Shown here: positions 1 to 7,304 of the stretch, piece after piece
Position numbering within the stretch: position 1 is the first letter of the stretch
Layout of the letters: every line of letters starts with the position of its first letter
DNA from: an uncultured Ruminococcus sp.
Lineage (GTDB): Bacteria; Bacillota; Clostridia; UBA1212; UBA1255
DNA length: 10,400 bases
Assembly (NCBI GenBank): GCA_902782885.1
Contig: CACZOW010000298.1
Location: 1 to 10,400 of the forward strand
Reading direction: 5' to 3'
Made by a program: the position numbers and the translations under genes
The notes under the pieces: generated by a model
Told to the model about the DNA's origin: nothing
Seen by the model: the letters and a program-made list of their open reading frames with translations, nothing else
Database searches by the model: none

Positions 1-635
1 AAACCGATCTTCGCCGCGGCCTCCAGTTCCCGCAAAAGCAGTTCCTGCTGCGGCTCCTGGTGGAAGTTATACCAGCTGGAATACAGCGGCTGCACCGCCC
101 CCTCGGGCACCGGAGCGGTCCGCTCGAGAAAACCGCGCATCCACGCGCCGGCATCCCGGAGCGCGTCGTAATACGCCACCGGCCTGCGGTCAATGCGCAA
201 TATCACTTCTCCGTTCTCCTGCTGCCACGCGCCGTCGTCAAAAAGCTCCACTTTGAAAATTATCTCGTCCCGCTGGGAGAGGTCGTCAACGCACACCGAC
301 AACCGCGCTTTTTTCACCGAGTCGGACAACGCCGCCGTCGTCCGGTTCTCCCCGTCGTACCCGTACGTCGCGATCAGCGGCGCGCCGAACTGATACAGCG
401 AATCCACCGCGTTGGGAAACCACCACTGCCTTATGGAGTGATCGCGCCCGTTTAGCGGCCCCCACGTGCCGTATACGCCTTTGAGCGGCTCGATCCAGGT
501 GTACGTGCCGACACCGGGGAGCCGGTAATATTCAACGTCTTTTTCCTGCGATGCAAAAGCGGCCGCCGTACCCGCCTGAGCGCCTTCCTGCGCCAGCGGT
601 TCCAGCAGCCGGTCTTCTTCCGTGAATCTGATCAT
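1..635 (-). CDS. GH36-like alpha-galactosidase, N-terminal part (cut by window edge)
   Basis: The frame is open from an ATG at 633-635 to the left edge, giving 211 residues with no stop. The first ~175 residues look like the N-terminal beta-rich region of a family 36 glycosidase. Near residues 184-192 lies PLYSSWYNFHQ, matching the (P.YS.WY.FHQ) stretch that opens the catalytic TIM barrel of GH36 alpha-galactosidases and related enzymes. It is followed by a helix ending in AAAKIGF, as in the family's first barrel repeat. The catalytic aspartates would lie beyond the edge. GH36 enzymes release alpha-linked galactose or related sugars from oligosaccharides. No signal peptide is visible, so a cytoplasmic enzyme is expected. 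The start is supported by AGGTG seven bases upstream, inside the end of the preceding gene, whose stop is one base away. Translation is therefore probably coupled to the signalling cassette. The family call is moderately sure; substrate is unknown. Confidence 0.72.
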   Translation of the reverse strand, partial: MIRFTEEDRLLEPLAQEGAQAGTAAAFASQEKDVEYYRLPGVGTYTWIEPLKGVYGTWGPLNGRDHSIRQWWFPNAVDSLYQFGAPLIATYGYDGENRTTAALSDSVKKARLSVCVDDLSQRDEIIFKVELFDDGAWQQENGEVILRIDRRPVAYYDALRDAGAWMRGFLERTAPVPEGAVQPLYSSWYNFHQEPQQELLLRELEAAAKIG

Positions 636-636
636 T

Positions 637-2253
637 TTAACGCACCTGCTTAATAAGTGTCAGGATGTTCTGTCCGGAAACGTATTCATACCTGATGTCA
701 TCGGTGACTTTTTTGGCCATGAAGATGCCCAGACCGCCGATCTCCCGCTCCCCCGCGGACAGCGTAACGTCCGGGTCGTCTTTCTTGAGCGGGTCGTAGG
801 GCTTGCCGGAGTCGATAAAAGTGATCTCCGCCGAATCGGGGCTTTCTGCCGGGCCGGTGAACGCGACGCGCACGGTCGCGTTTCCTGTGTAAGGCGTGTA
901 GGCGTAGTTGGCGATATTGACGAAGATCTCTTCCGCCGCCAATTCGAGCTGTGTCACGAATTTAGGTCTGACGCCCGCGGCGGAAAGGCGCCCGCTGATA
1001 AAATCGGTCACTCTGGGCAGGTTGTCAACGGTAGCCGGCAGCGTCAGCTCGGCCGGCGCGGAAACGTCGCACGGCGGGTCGAACCGGAGCGTGTCAACGC
1101 GTTCCAGCAAAGCGATCAGCTCACGCTTCCAGAGCGCCTGCGTCGGTGCCGTTGCCGGATCTGACGGCGCGGAATGGCGGGATGACCAGTCCAGCAGATT
1201 CGCGTACGAGATGACCCGCACTTTTTCTTCGACACTTTTTATGACCGCCTCGTCGTCCGTGCCCAGGTACGCGGCAAGGCTGTCGTGCCAGAAACGGCGC
1301 GCCGTGGCAGCACCGTAACCCTGAAAGTTCAGCACGATCTCCGGATCGTACTCGGAGAAGCCCACGTACGCGTTGTACATATGCACCAGTTCGAATATCG
1401 GATGGCCCACGGACAGCGTGTCCATATCGATCAGCAGTACTTCACCGTCCGCCACTACGATGTTTTTCGTATGAAAATCGCCGTGCACCATGTGATCGCT
1501 CTCCGGAACATCTTCCGTGAGGCGGAACAGTTTGTCCCAGAGCACGTCCGGGATCAGGCCCTTGATCCGCCGCACGGACCTGAGCTCGTGTTCTTTGATG
1601 CGGGGCAGTTTGCCGGCGGGAACGGTTATGCTGTGGATCTTCTTAAGCATTTTCACGTATTCGCGCACACAGAAGTCATAGCGTTCCGGCTGCGTTGCCA
1701 GTATCTTCGAGAACGAAGTGGCGTTGAGCAGTTCGAATACGGAGCCGTAACTGTCGCCGACCCGCACGATATCGTATGAGATCGCGGTGGGAACGCCCAG
1801 TATCAGCGCCAGACGCGCCACCTCGCGTTCATGCATTATACCCGCCAGCGCACCGGCGTTCTTGTATGTTTTGACCACGTTGTCCTTATCGATGCGGTAT
1901 ACTTTGCCGTTGAATCCCTCGCCGATGACTTCGCAGCCTTCAACGGAGACCGTGCGGTACGCTTTCTCGACGGTCATCATCTCGGTGAAACCGGTCATGT
2001 CGAGGATCTCATACACTTCCGGATTCACGTTTATGATCTTAAGTTCCGGCACATCTTTGCGTATGCGCAGAATTACGCGCAGTCCGGCGCTGGAAATATA
2101 TTCCAGTCCGGCGGCGTCGAATACCGCGCGGTCCGGGCTGCCCGCGGCGGCGAGCTGCGCCCGTATGTCCTGTTCCGTCTGAGCGGCGTTGTTGGAATCT
2201 ATCCGGCCGGACAGCCGGATGGCCGCCGGTTCGGTGTTTTGAGCACTCGTCAT
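637..2253 (-). CDS. STAS / APH-like kinase / HATPase three-domain fusion regulator
   Basis: The 538-residue protein has three modules. Residues 1-98 are a STAS domain with YISSAGL around Ser55, the position phosphorylated in SpoIIAA/RsbV. Residues ~105-390 are an aminoglycoside-phosphotransferase/choline-kinase-like fold with a glycine loop (GEGFNGKVY, ~111), a VVK lysine (~128), HGDFHTKN (His257, Asp259, Asn264) and IDMD (Asp276/278). All expected catalytic residues are present, so it is probably an active kinase. Residues ~405-538 are a SpoIIAB/RsbW-type HATPase with an N box (Glu442, Asn446), DSG (Asp481) and GGLG (506-509). RsbW-type domains phosphorylate STAS partners; the natural targets are its own STAS part and the small STAS protein upstream in the operon. 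The target of the APH-like part is unknown. The ATG at 2253 is chosen over 2280 because it has GGGGGA seven bases upstream and overlaps the preceding stop (TAATG). The domain calls are firm; the role is inferred. Confidence 0.9.
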   Translation of the reverse strand: MTSAQNTEPAAIRLSGRIDSNNAAQTEQDIRAQLAAAGSPDRAVFDAAGLEYISSAGLRVILRIRKDVPELKIINVNPEVYEILDMTGFTEMMTVEKAYRTVSVEGCEVIGEGFNGKVYRIDKDNVVKTYKNAGALAGIMHEREVARLALILGVPTAISYDIVRVGDSYGSVFELLNATSFSKILATQPERYDFCVREYVKMLKKIHSITVPAGKLPRIKEHELRSVRRIKGLIPDVLWDKLFRLTEDVPESDHMVHGDFHTKNIVVADGEVLLIDMDTLSVGHPIFELVHMYNAYVGFSEYDPEIVLNFQGYGAATARRFWHDSLAAYLGTDDEAVIKSVEEKVRVISYANLLDWSSRHSAPSDPATAPTQALWKRELIALLERVDTLRFDPPCDVSAPAELTLPATVDNLPRVTDFISGRLSAAGVRPKFVTQLELAAEEIFVNIANYAYTPYTGNATVRVAFTGPAESPDSAEITFIDSGKPYDPLKKDDPDVTLSAGEREIGGLGIFMAKKVTDDIRYEYVSGQNILTLIKQVR

Positions 2254-3875
2254 TATTGTTTCCCCCTGTATTCCAGGCAAAGCATCGTCAGGTCGTCAAA
2301 CTGTTCCGCGTCTTTGACGAAATCGTCAACGGCCGCGCGCACATTGCGGAGCACGTCTTTCGGGCAGGCGCGGGTCTCGCGGTTGAGGGCGTCAAGCATC
2401 CGGCCGGTGCCGAACATATTGCCTTCCCCGTCCGTTGCCTCCGGCACGCCGTCTGTATATATGAACAGTCTGGAGCCGGGCTCCAGCGTGAGTTCGTATT
2501 CTTTGTACTTTATGTTGTCCATGCCGCCGATCACAAAGCCGTGCTTATCCTTGAACAGTTCATAGCGCGCGCCGGGCGCACACAGCACAGGGTATTCGTG
2601 GCCCGCGTTGGCCGCGGTCAGCCTGCCGGTTGATATCTCCAGTACGCCCAGCCAGACTGTGATGAACATTTCTTCGCGGTTGTTGGCGCAGATCGCGGCG
2701 TTGGTGTCCGTGAGGATCTGTGCGGGCGATTTGCCCATCTTGGCCGCGCTGGCAAGTATGATCTTGGACGCCATCATGAACAGCGCCGCGGGCACGCCTT
2801 TACCTGAAACGTCCGCGATGACCAGCCCCAGGTGATCCTCGTCGATCAGGAAGTAATCGTAGAAATCGCCGCCGACCTCTTTTGCGGGGTCCATGGATGC
2901 GTAAATGTCGAATTCGGAGCGATCCGGGAACGGCGGGAAGATATGGGGCAGCATTGCGGCCTGTATGCGCGTGGCCAGATTAAGTTCCGTATTGATGCGC
3001 TCTTTTTCGGCGGTGATGCGGGTAATGTTGTCGACGTAATCCTGTATCTGGTCTTCCATCCGGTCGATGGACCCCGCCAGCACGCCTATTTCGTCGTTGC
3101 TCTTTATCAGTTCCTGCAGCCGCTTCTCCGCCGGCTTATTCTCCGTCGAGAACCGCTCGGCCTCTTCCGAGATCTGATTGATCGGCTTCAGCAGCACGCG
3201 GTGCAGATACAGCGCCTGTCCGGTGATCACCAGCAGCGCCATTATGACCAGCACCAGATATATGCGGTGCATGTAGGACGAGAGCGTTTTTGACATAACG
3301 TCCATCTGGCGCTGCACGCACAATATCGCCTGCACGTCGCCCTTGTAGTCTTTAAGACCGATCATGGCGGTGATGTGGTTGCCCGTCTCGATGTAGCCTT
3401 TATTGCGGATCACCAGTTCCCGCTCCGAGCGCAGTTCGTATATGTTGCGGTATTTCTCCCGGTATTCGTCGTTGGTGGTGTCGCGCAGGTAACCGAAGCT
3501 GTACACCGTATAGCTGCTGTTGTGGTCAATAGTGGAAAACAGGAACGTTATATGCGCGTAGTCGGTGCGGTCGGGCAATATTACGTATATGAACGTCGAC
3601 CCGGAGGTGTTGCACAGACTGTCCAGCGCCGCCCAGGTCTCCTCATATTTTTCACCGGTGCCGCCGCTCCCGACATATTCGTCGATGTGATCGCTGTCAA
3701 CGAGCCGCGCCGCCGCTTTCGCGGTCAGGAACGCGCCTTCGGTATACTGATTCAGAAGCGCTTCGGAAAAGCTGCGGTAACCGATGATACTTACGATAAC
3801 GGCAAACGTCACCAGCAGCAGCACGATCCCGACGATACTTTTTACGGCAATATGCCGCTTCGGCTTTTTATTCAT
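2253..3875 (-). CDS. Membrane sensor PP2C phosphatase (HAMP-RsbU/SpoIIE type)
   Basis: This 540-residue protein has a membrane segment at ~13-33, an outside domain of about 170 residues, a second membrane segment at ~205-226, a HAMP-like linker (~227-283), a coiled coil (~285-309, ending RIQAAMLP) and a PP2C/SpoIIE phosphatase domain (~320-536). Metal-binding and signature motifs are intact: GGDFYD (335-340), ADVSGKG (354-360), NAGHEYP (423-429), YTDGVPEATD (473-482) and FDD (526-528). Proteins of this design dephosphorylate phospho-serine STAS proteins in response to a signal sensed outside or at the membrane. The likely substrates are the STAS protein just upstream in the operon and the STAS part of the downstream fusion. 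The outer domain resembles a Cache-like sensor in length and layout, but I cannot assign a ligand. The ATG overlaps the STAS gene's stop as TAATG with no clear ribosome site, so translation probably depends on coupling to the STAS gene. Confidence 0.93.
   Translation of the reverse strand: MNKKPKRHIAVKSIVGIVLLLVTFAVIVSIIGYRSFSEALLNQYTEGAFLTAKAAARLVDSDHIDEYVGSGGTGEKYEETWAALDSLCNTSGSTFIYVILPDRTDYAHITFLFSTIDHNSSYTVYSFGYLRDTTNDEYREKYRNIYELRSERELVIRNKGYIETGNHITAMIGLKDYKGDVQAILCVQRQMDVMSKTLSSYMHRIYLVLVIMALLVITGQALYLHRVLLKPINQISEEAERFSTENKPAEKRLQELIKSNDEIGVLAGSIDRMEDQIQDYVDNITRITAEKERINTELNLATRIQAAMLPHIFPPFPDRSEFDIYASMDPAKEVGGDFYDYFLIDEDHLGLVIADVSGKGVPAALFMMASKIILASAAKMGKSPAQILTDTNAAICANNREEMFITVWLGVLEISTGRLTAANAGHEYPVLCAPGARYELFKDKHGFVIGGMDNIKYKEYELTLEPGSRLFIYTDGVPEATDGEGNMFGTGRMLDALNRETRACPKDVLRNVRAAVDDFVKDAEQFDDLTMLCLEYRGKQ
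2261..2266 (-). promoter_or_regulatory. Ribosome binding site of the fusion gene
   Basis: GGGGGA on the minus strand sits seven bases before the ATG at 2251-2253, inside the last codons of the phosphatase gene. It decides the start of the fusion, which would otherwise be extended nine residues to an ATG at 2280 that lies within the phosphatase frame. Confidence 0.7.
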
Positions 3876-4174
3876 TATTCGATGGTGAGGATGTCGTTAA
3901 ATCCGGTTACTTCGAATATTTCAGAGACGATCTCGTTCACGCGCCGGACTTTCATCTCGCCGCGGACGTTCATTTCTTTCTGCGCAAGCAGCAGCACGCG
4001 CAGACCGGCGGAAGAGATATATTCCAGTTTTGCGAGGTCGAAATCAAGTTCCGTAACGCCTTCCAGCGAATTCCGGAGTTCCTGTTCCAGCGCCGGCGCT
4101 GTCACGGTGTCCAGACGGCCTTCCAGCGCGATGGTCAACGTACCGTTTTCCGCAGTTTTGTTGATGTTCAGCAT
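3875..4174 (-). CDS. Small STAS-domain protein (anti-sigma factor antagonist type)
   Basis: The 99-residue product is a single STAS domain, the usual length for SpoIIAA/RsbV-like anti-anti-sigma factors. It starts MLNINKTAENG, continues through LEGRLDT and contains LEYISSAGLRVLL; the second serine aligns with the serine phosphorylated by SpoIIAB/RsbW-type kinases. In family terms it binds an anti-sigma-type HATPase when unphosphorylated and is released when phosphorylated. Its kinase is probably the HATPase domain of the fusion two genes downstream, and its phosphatase the PP2C protein next to it. The start at 4174 is preferred because AGGAGG lies six bases upstream and the product begins where STAS proteins usually do. 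An in-frame ATG at 4195 has a weaker GGAG and would add seven residues. The gene is first in its operon and its stop overlaps the phosphatase start. No cognate sigma factor is in view, so the output is unknown. Confidence 0.93.
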   Translation of the reverse strand: MLNINKTAENGTLTIALEGRLDTVTAPALEQELRNSLEGVTELDFDLAKLEYISSAGLRVLLLAQKEMNVRGEMKVRRVNEIVSEIFEVTGFNDILTIE

Positions 4175-4180
4175 GTTTAT

Positions 4181-4186
4181 CCTCCT
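4181..4186 (-). promoter_or_regulatory. Ribosome binding site of the STAS gene
   Basis: AGGAGG on the minus strand lies six bases before the ATG at 4172-4174. This consensus site favours that start over the in-frame ATG at 4195. It is also the strongest ribosome site in the cassette, so it may set the level for the coupled genes downstream. Confidence 0.85.
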
Positions 4187-4196
4187 GATTGTCATT

Positions 4197-4261
4197 GCCG
4201 CTCCGATCAGCCGGGCGTGTGCATTGACGCCGCGTACGAAACGAATGAATGGCCGCTCCGA
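4197..4261 (-). repeat. Ten-base direct repeat in the operon leader
   Basis: The minus-strand word TCGGAGCGGC occurs at 4252-4261 and again at 4197-4206, 55 bases apart, both inside the predicted untranslated leader of the STAS gene. The downstream copy supplies the weak GGAG before the alternative ATG at 4195. The rest of the 4187-4355 gap shows the promoter and nothing else I can support; no terminator hairpin with a T-run is visible after the flippase gene. Confidence 0.5.
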
Positions 4262-4272
4262 AGCTGTATTAT

Positions 4273-4301
4273 AGTATACCCTACAATGCGTCCGATCGCA
4301 A
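4273..4301 (-). promoter_or_regulatory. Sigma-A-type promoter for the STAS-phosphatase-fusion-GH36 operon
   Basis: On the minus strand TTGCGA (4296-4301) is followed after 17 bases by TATACT (4273-4278). A second, overlapping -10-like TATAAT (4268-4273) lacks a -35 at proper distance. Transcription would start near 4266, leaving a leader of about 90 bases before the STAS ATG. The promoter lies in the only sizeable gap between the flippase gene and the cassette. Inferred from the boxes only. Confidence 0.6.
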
Positions 4302-4355
4302 TACCCGGCAGTACGCCCGCGGCCGTGTGGACTGTTCCGTCGGCGCTCTCTTACG

Positions 4356-5984
4356 TCAGTCTTTGAGTTTCAGTTTCCGGGCAAGCCGCGGAGAGATCGA
4401 TTCCACGTCTTCCTTTTTAAGACCGCCGATGGAACGCAGCACGACGAAGTACACGGCAACGGCAATCAGCGCCGCGATGCCGAAGGCGATCAGATTTGAT
4501 ACGTACGCGCCGGTGAAGCGGAGCACGCGCCTCAGCAGGTAATACGCCGGGAAAGACGGGATCAGCATCGCCGTGCTCGCCACGACGGGCCGCACCATCG
4601 GATCCAGCAGCCGTATGCTGATGCCTTTTACCCTGCTGAGCGAAAGCGCGTTCATTACCATCGGCACGAGATAAGAGACATAAGTGGAAATCACCGCGCC
4701 GTAGATGTTGAGCGCCGGTATGCCGATCAGAATATAGTTGAGCAGCGCCTTGAGCACTACGCCGATGCCAACGAAAAACGTGGACTGGTAGAGCAGGTTC
4801 ACGCTCTGCATTATTGAACTCTGGAGGTGGACGATACCCATGAACAGCACGCTCATTGCCATCGCTGTCATTATGAACGGGCGGTCAAAATCCAGGACGC
4901 CGTAGATCGGCACCGCGAACACCATAAGCGCTATCGAGCAGGGTACGGCGGCAAGGAAGCACAGCCGGAAGCTGTCCTGGGCCTTCTGCTTTGCCTCGGC
5001 GACGCGGCGTTCGGCGTAAAGTCCCGCAATGATAGGCAGCACGCTGACGCACAGCGCGGTGACCAGCGCGGCAGGCACGTTGATGAGCTGGCGCGCGGCG
5101 CTGAGATCGCCGTGCATTGCCGCCGCTTCGTTTTCCGCAAGGCCCGCATGGAGCAGGCGCGATTTGACGATGAACACGTCGATGATCGTTCCGCCGTACT
5201 GGATAGCGGCGCTCAGCGTGATCGGTATGCTGTATTTGGCCAGCAGCCTCAGATAATAGCCGGTGCTGTAATCCGCCGCGGGCGTGCCGGCGCGGGAAGG
5301 ATCAGGAATGTCCGCTGCGTCGGCCTGCGGTAGAGTGGAACGCATGTAATAGTAGATGACGATCGCCAGCGCGGCGACGGAACCGGCCACCGTACCGAAG
5401 GAAGCGCCGGCCACGGCCCAGGCGAGCCCTCTGCCTCTTAATATAAACACAGCGACGATCGCGACCAGCAGATGCACGATCTGCTCCACGATCTGCGACG
5501 TCGCCGTCGGAGTCATATTCTTAAGTCCCTGCAGGTAGCCGCGGTACGCGGACAATACCGAGCAGATCAGTATATTCGGCGCGATCACCGCGATGCCCAG
5601 CCAGGCTTCGCTGTAACCGGACGCGCGGGCGATCGGTTTCGCCAGCAGTATCAGCACCGCCGTAAGCACGATGCCCATCGATGCCAGCACCGTACGTGCG
5701 AGGCGGAAAGAGCGCCGGGCGGCGGACGGATTGTCCATGGACATGAATTCCGTGACGGTCTTGGAGATCGCCACCGGCAGACCGGCCGTCGCAATAACAT
5801 ATACGAACGCGTATATCTGGTTCGCGCTGGTATACACCTGATATCCCGCCGAACCGCCCATAAGTTTCCGGATCACCGGGACGAACAACAGGGACAATAT
5901 CTTAACGCCGATGCTGGCCGCGGACAATACCGCGAACCCTTTCGCCATCGACTGCGCTGTTATGCCGCCCATTTTTTTCTTCAT
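4356..5984 (-). CDS. MurJ-like lipid flippase (YtgP/SpoVB group, MOP superfamily)
   Basis: The 542-residue protein is built almost wholly of hydrophobic segments, about fourteen in all, as in polysaccharide/lipid-II flippases of the MVF/PST branch of the MOP superfamily. Group markers include the N-terminal SMAKGFAVLSAASIGVKILS stretch and SAYRGYLQGLKNMTPTATSQ in the fifth-sixth helix region, typical of the Bacillota YtgP/SpoVB proteins. B. subtilis YtgP is the MurJ lipid II flippase, and SpoVB acts in spore cortex formation. The closer match to YtgP or SpoVB cannot be settled here. The protein would move undecaprenyl-linked wall or polysaccharide precursors across the membrane. A start at 5984 is supported by GGGGGA eight bases upstream. 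It is the last gene of the surface protein-cinA operon, 45 bases after cinA. It has normal length and no defect visible. Confidence 0.88.
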   Translation of the reverse strand: MKKKMGGITAQSMAKGFAVLSAASIGVKILSLLFVPVIRKLMGGSAGYQVYTSANQIYAFVYVIATAGLPVAISKTVTEFMSMDNPSAARRSFRLARTVLASMGIVLTAVLILLAKPIARASGYSEAWLGIAVIAPNILICSVLSAYRGYLQGLKNMTPTATSQIVEQIVHLLVAIVAVFILRGRGLAWAVAGASFGTVAGSVAALAIVIYYYMRSTLPQADAADIPDPSRAGTPAADYSTGYYLRLLAKYSIPITLSAAIQYGGTIIDVFIVKSRLLHAGLAENEAAAMHGDLSAARQLINVPAALVTALCVSVLPIIAGLYAERRVAEAKQKAQDSFRLCFLAAVPCSIALMVFAVPIYGVLDFDRPFIMTAMAMSVLFMGIVHLQSSIMQSVNLLYQSTFFVGIGVVLKALLNYILIGIPALNIYGAVISTYVSYLVPMVMNALSLSRVKGISIRLLDPMVRPVVASTAMLIPSFPAYYLLRRVLRFTGAYVSNLIAFGIAALIAVAVYFVVLRSIGGLKKEDVESISPRLARKLKLKD

Positions 5985-6029
5985 TTCGTCTGTCCCCCGT
6001 CCGGATCCGCCGAGATCGCGGCTGAAATA

Positions 6030-7292
6030 TTAAACGGCATCAAAAGGTGCGCATTTTTGCACCAGCCTGCGTGTCAAGTCGATAGCATTGACAGCAGTGA
6101 GCGTGCGTATCCGCTCCCTTGAACCCGTAAAGTGCTGTTCTTTAACGGTGATCCCGTCCGCACACGCGACGCCGATATATACGAGTCCTACAGGTTCGTC
6201 ACTTACCCGCGGCCCGGCGTAACCGGTGACCGCGATGGCAATATCCGCGCCGGAAAGTGCCCTCATACCCGCCGCCATCTCGCGGCAGGTCTCCGCGCTC
6301 ACGGCGGTATACGTCGTCAACGTTTCCTGCTTTACGCCCAGCAGCTTATGTTTTGCCGCGTCCGAATACGTGACGCAGCCGGCACATACCGCCGCGGAGG
6401 CGCCCGGCACTGAAGTAAGTTTCTGAGAGATCATTCCCCCGGTCAGCGACTCTGCCGCGGCGACCGTGAGGCCCTGTTCTTTGAGCAGCCGTATCAGCGC
6501 CTGCTCAGGTTCTTCATCCGTGAAGGAATAAACATTGTCGCCTAAAAGTCCGGAGACTGCCTGCGCGCCTCGTTCCGCCGCTGCCGCCGCCTCCGCTTCG
6601 GTATTGCCCGACGCCGTGACGCGAACCGTCACGAGCCCGTCTTTCGCGTAGGTGGCGAATGTCGGATTGGTCTGGCCGTCGATCAGGTCCATAAGGATCG
6701 TCTCGACTTCCGATTCGCCTTTTCCGCAGATCCGCACGAAACGCGATACCATGGCGCTTCCGGCAAGCCTGCGGTACAGCGGCATGACGTATTTTTCAAA
6801 CATCGGACGCAGTTCATTCGGCGGTCCGGGCAGCATGATCACGGTCTTGCCTTCATACTCACCCGTGCCGCGGATGATGCAGCCGGGCGCCGTGCCGTGG
6901 TCGTTCGTAAGCACTTCCGCGCCTTCCGGAATCAGCGCCTGACGGTAGTTGTTCTCCGTCGCCTTCCGGCCGCGCGCCGCGAAAAACGCGTCGATGCGCC
7001 GTCTGGAATCGCTGTCTTCCGCCAGTTCAAGGCCGAATTCGCGGGCGATCGTCTGCTTCGTCAGGTCGTCCTGCGTCGGCCCCAGTCCGCCGGTGGTGAT
7101 AACGATATCCGCGCGGGACAACGCGGCGCGCAGACAGCCTGAGAGCCTCCCGCCGTTGTCCCCCACCACCGTATGATAATAAACCCCAGCGCCTGCGTCA
7201 GGCAGGCGCCGGGATATATACTGTGCGTCGGTATTGGCGATCTGCCCCATGAGCAGTTCGGTACCGACCGAAAGAACTTCGGTGATGATCAT
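6030..7292 (-). CDS. cinA: CinA: MoCF-like domain plus nicotinamide-nucleotide amidase
   Basis: The 420-residue length is normal for two-domain CinA. The N-terminal part has EVLSVGTELLMGQIANTDAQ, TTGGLGPTQDDLTK (66-79) and LPGPPNE (154-160), diagnostic of the molybdopterin-binding-fold (COG1058) domain with ADP-ribose pyrophosphatase activity in some members. The C-terminal PncC domain has AESLTGG (280-286), with its nucleophilic serine, and TYSDAAKHKLLGV with the conserved Tyr and Lys. PncC deamidates nicotinamide mononucleotide to nicotinate mononucleotide in NAD recycling; the gene was first named for competence and DNA damage. The usual glycine-rich loop AGP.GG..(E)KPVG is changed here to AGPRVSDEPVG (359-369), two residues shorter. 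The ATG is 12 bases after the surface-protein stop, with only a poor ribosome site, suggesting coupled translation. The identity is very sure. Confidence 0.96.
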   Translation of the reverse strand: MIITEVLSVGTELLMGQIANTDAQYISRRLPDAGAGVYYHTVVGDNGGRLSGCLRAALSRADIVITTGGLGPTQDDLTKQTIAREFGLELAEDSDSRRRIDAFFAARGRKATENNYRQALIPEGAEVLTNDHGTAPGCIIRGTGEYEGKTVIMLPGPPNELRPMFEKYVMPLYRRLAGSAMVSRFVRICGKGESEVETILMDLIDGQTNPTFATYAKDGLVTVRVTASGNTEAEAAAAAERGAQAVSGLLGDNVYSFTDEEPEQALIRLLKEQGLTVAAAESLTGGMISQKLTSVPGASAAVCAGCVTYSDAAKHKLLGVKQETLTTYTAVSAETCREMAAGMRALSGADIAIAVTGYAGPRVSDEPVGLVYIGVACADGITVKEQHFTGSRERIRTLTAVNAIDLTRRLVQKCAPFDAV

Positions 7293-7304
7293 AACGTCAG
7301 GCTG

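Noticed and set aside
1831..2565. Plus-strand open frame (244 codons) across the fusion/phosphatase junction
   Set aside because: It is antisense to the catalytic parts of two well-supported genes and has no domain signature. It exists because the GC-rich reverse frames contain few stops.
4268..4273. TATAAT as the -10 box of the STAS operon
   Set aside because: The nearest TTGCGA would be 22 bases away and the sequence at 17 bases is unlike a -35. The overlapping TATACT at 4273-4278 has the correct 17-base spacing.
3375..4274. Long plus-strand open frame (299 codons) opposite the phosphatase and STAS genes
   Set aside because: It runs antisense across two genes with clear domains, is rich in Arg/His/Gln typical of reverse-strand reading of GC-rich codons, and has no recognisable motif or ribosome site.
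4196..4355. Possible terminator between the flippase gene and the STAS promoter
   Set aside because: No stem-loop followed by a run of T is present on the minus strand. Only the promoter and the 10-base repeat could be supported.
5472..6122. Plus-strand open frame (216 codons) spanning the flippase start and the end of cinA
   Set aside because: It covers the 5' end of the flippase and the 3' end of cinA in antisense, with an Arg/His-rich composition and no family resemblance.
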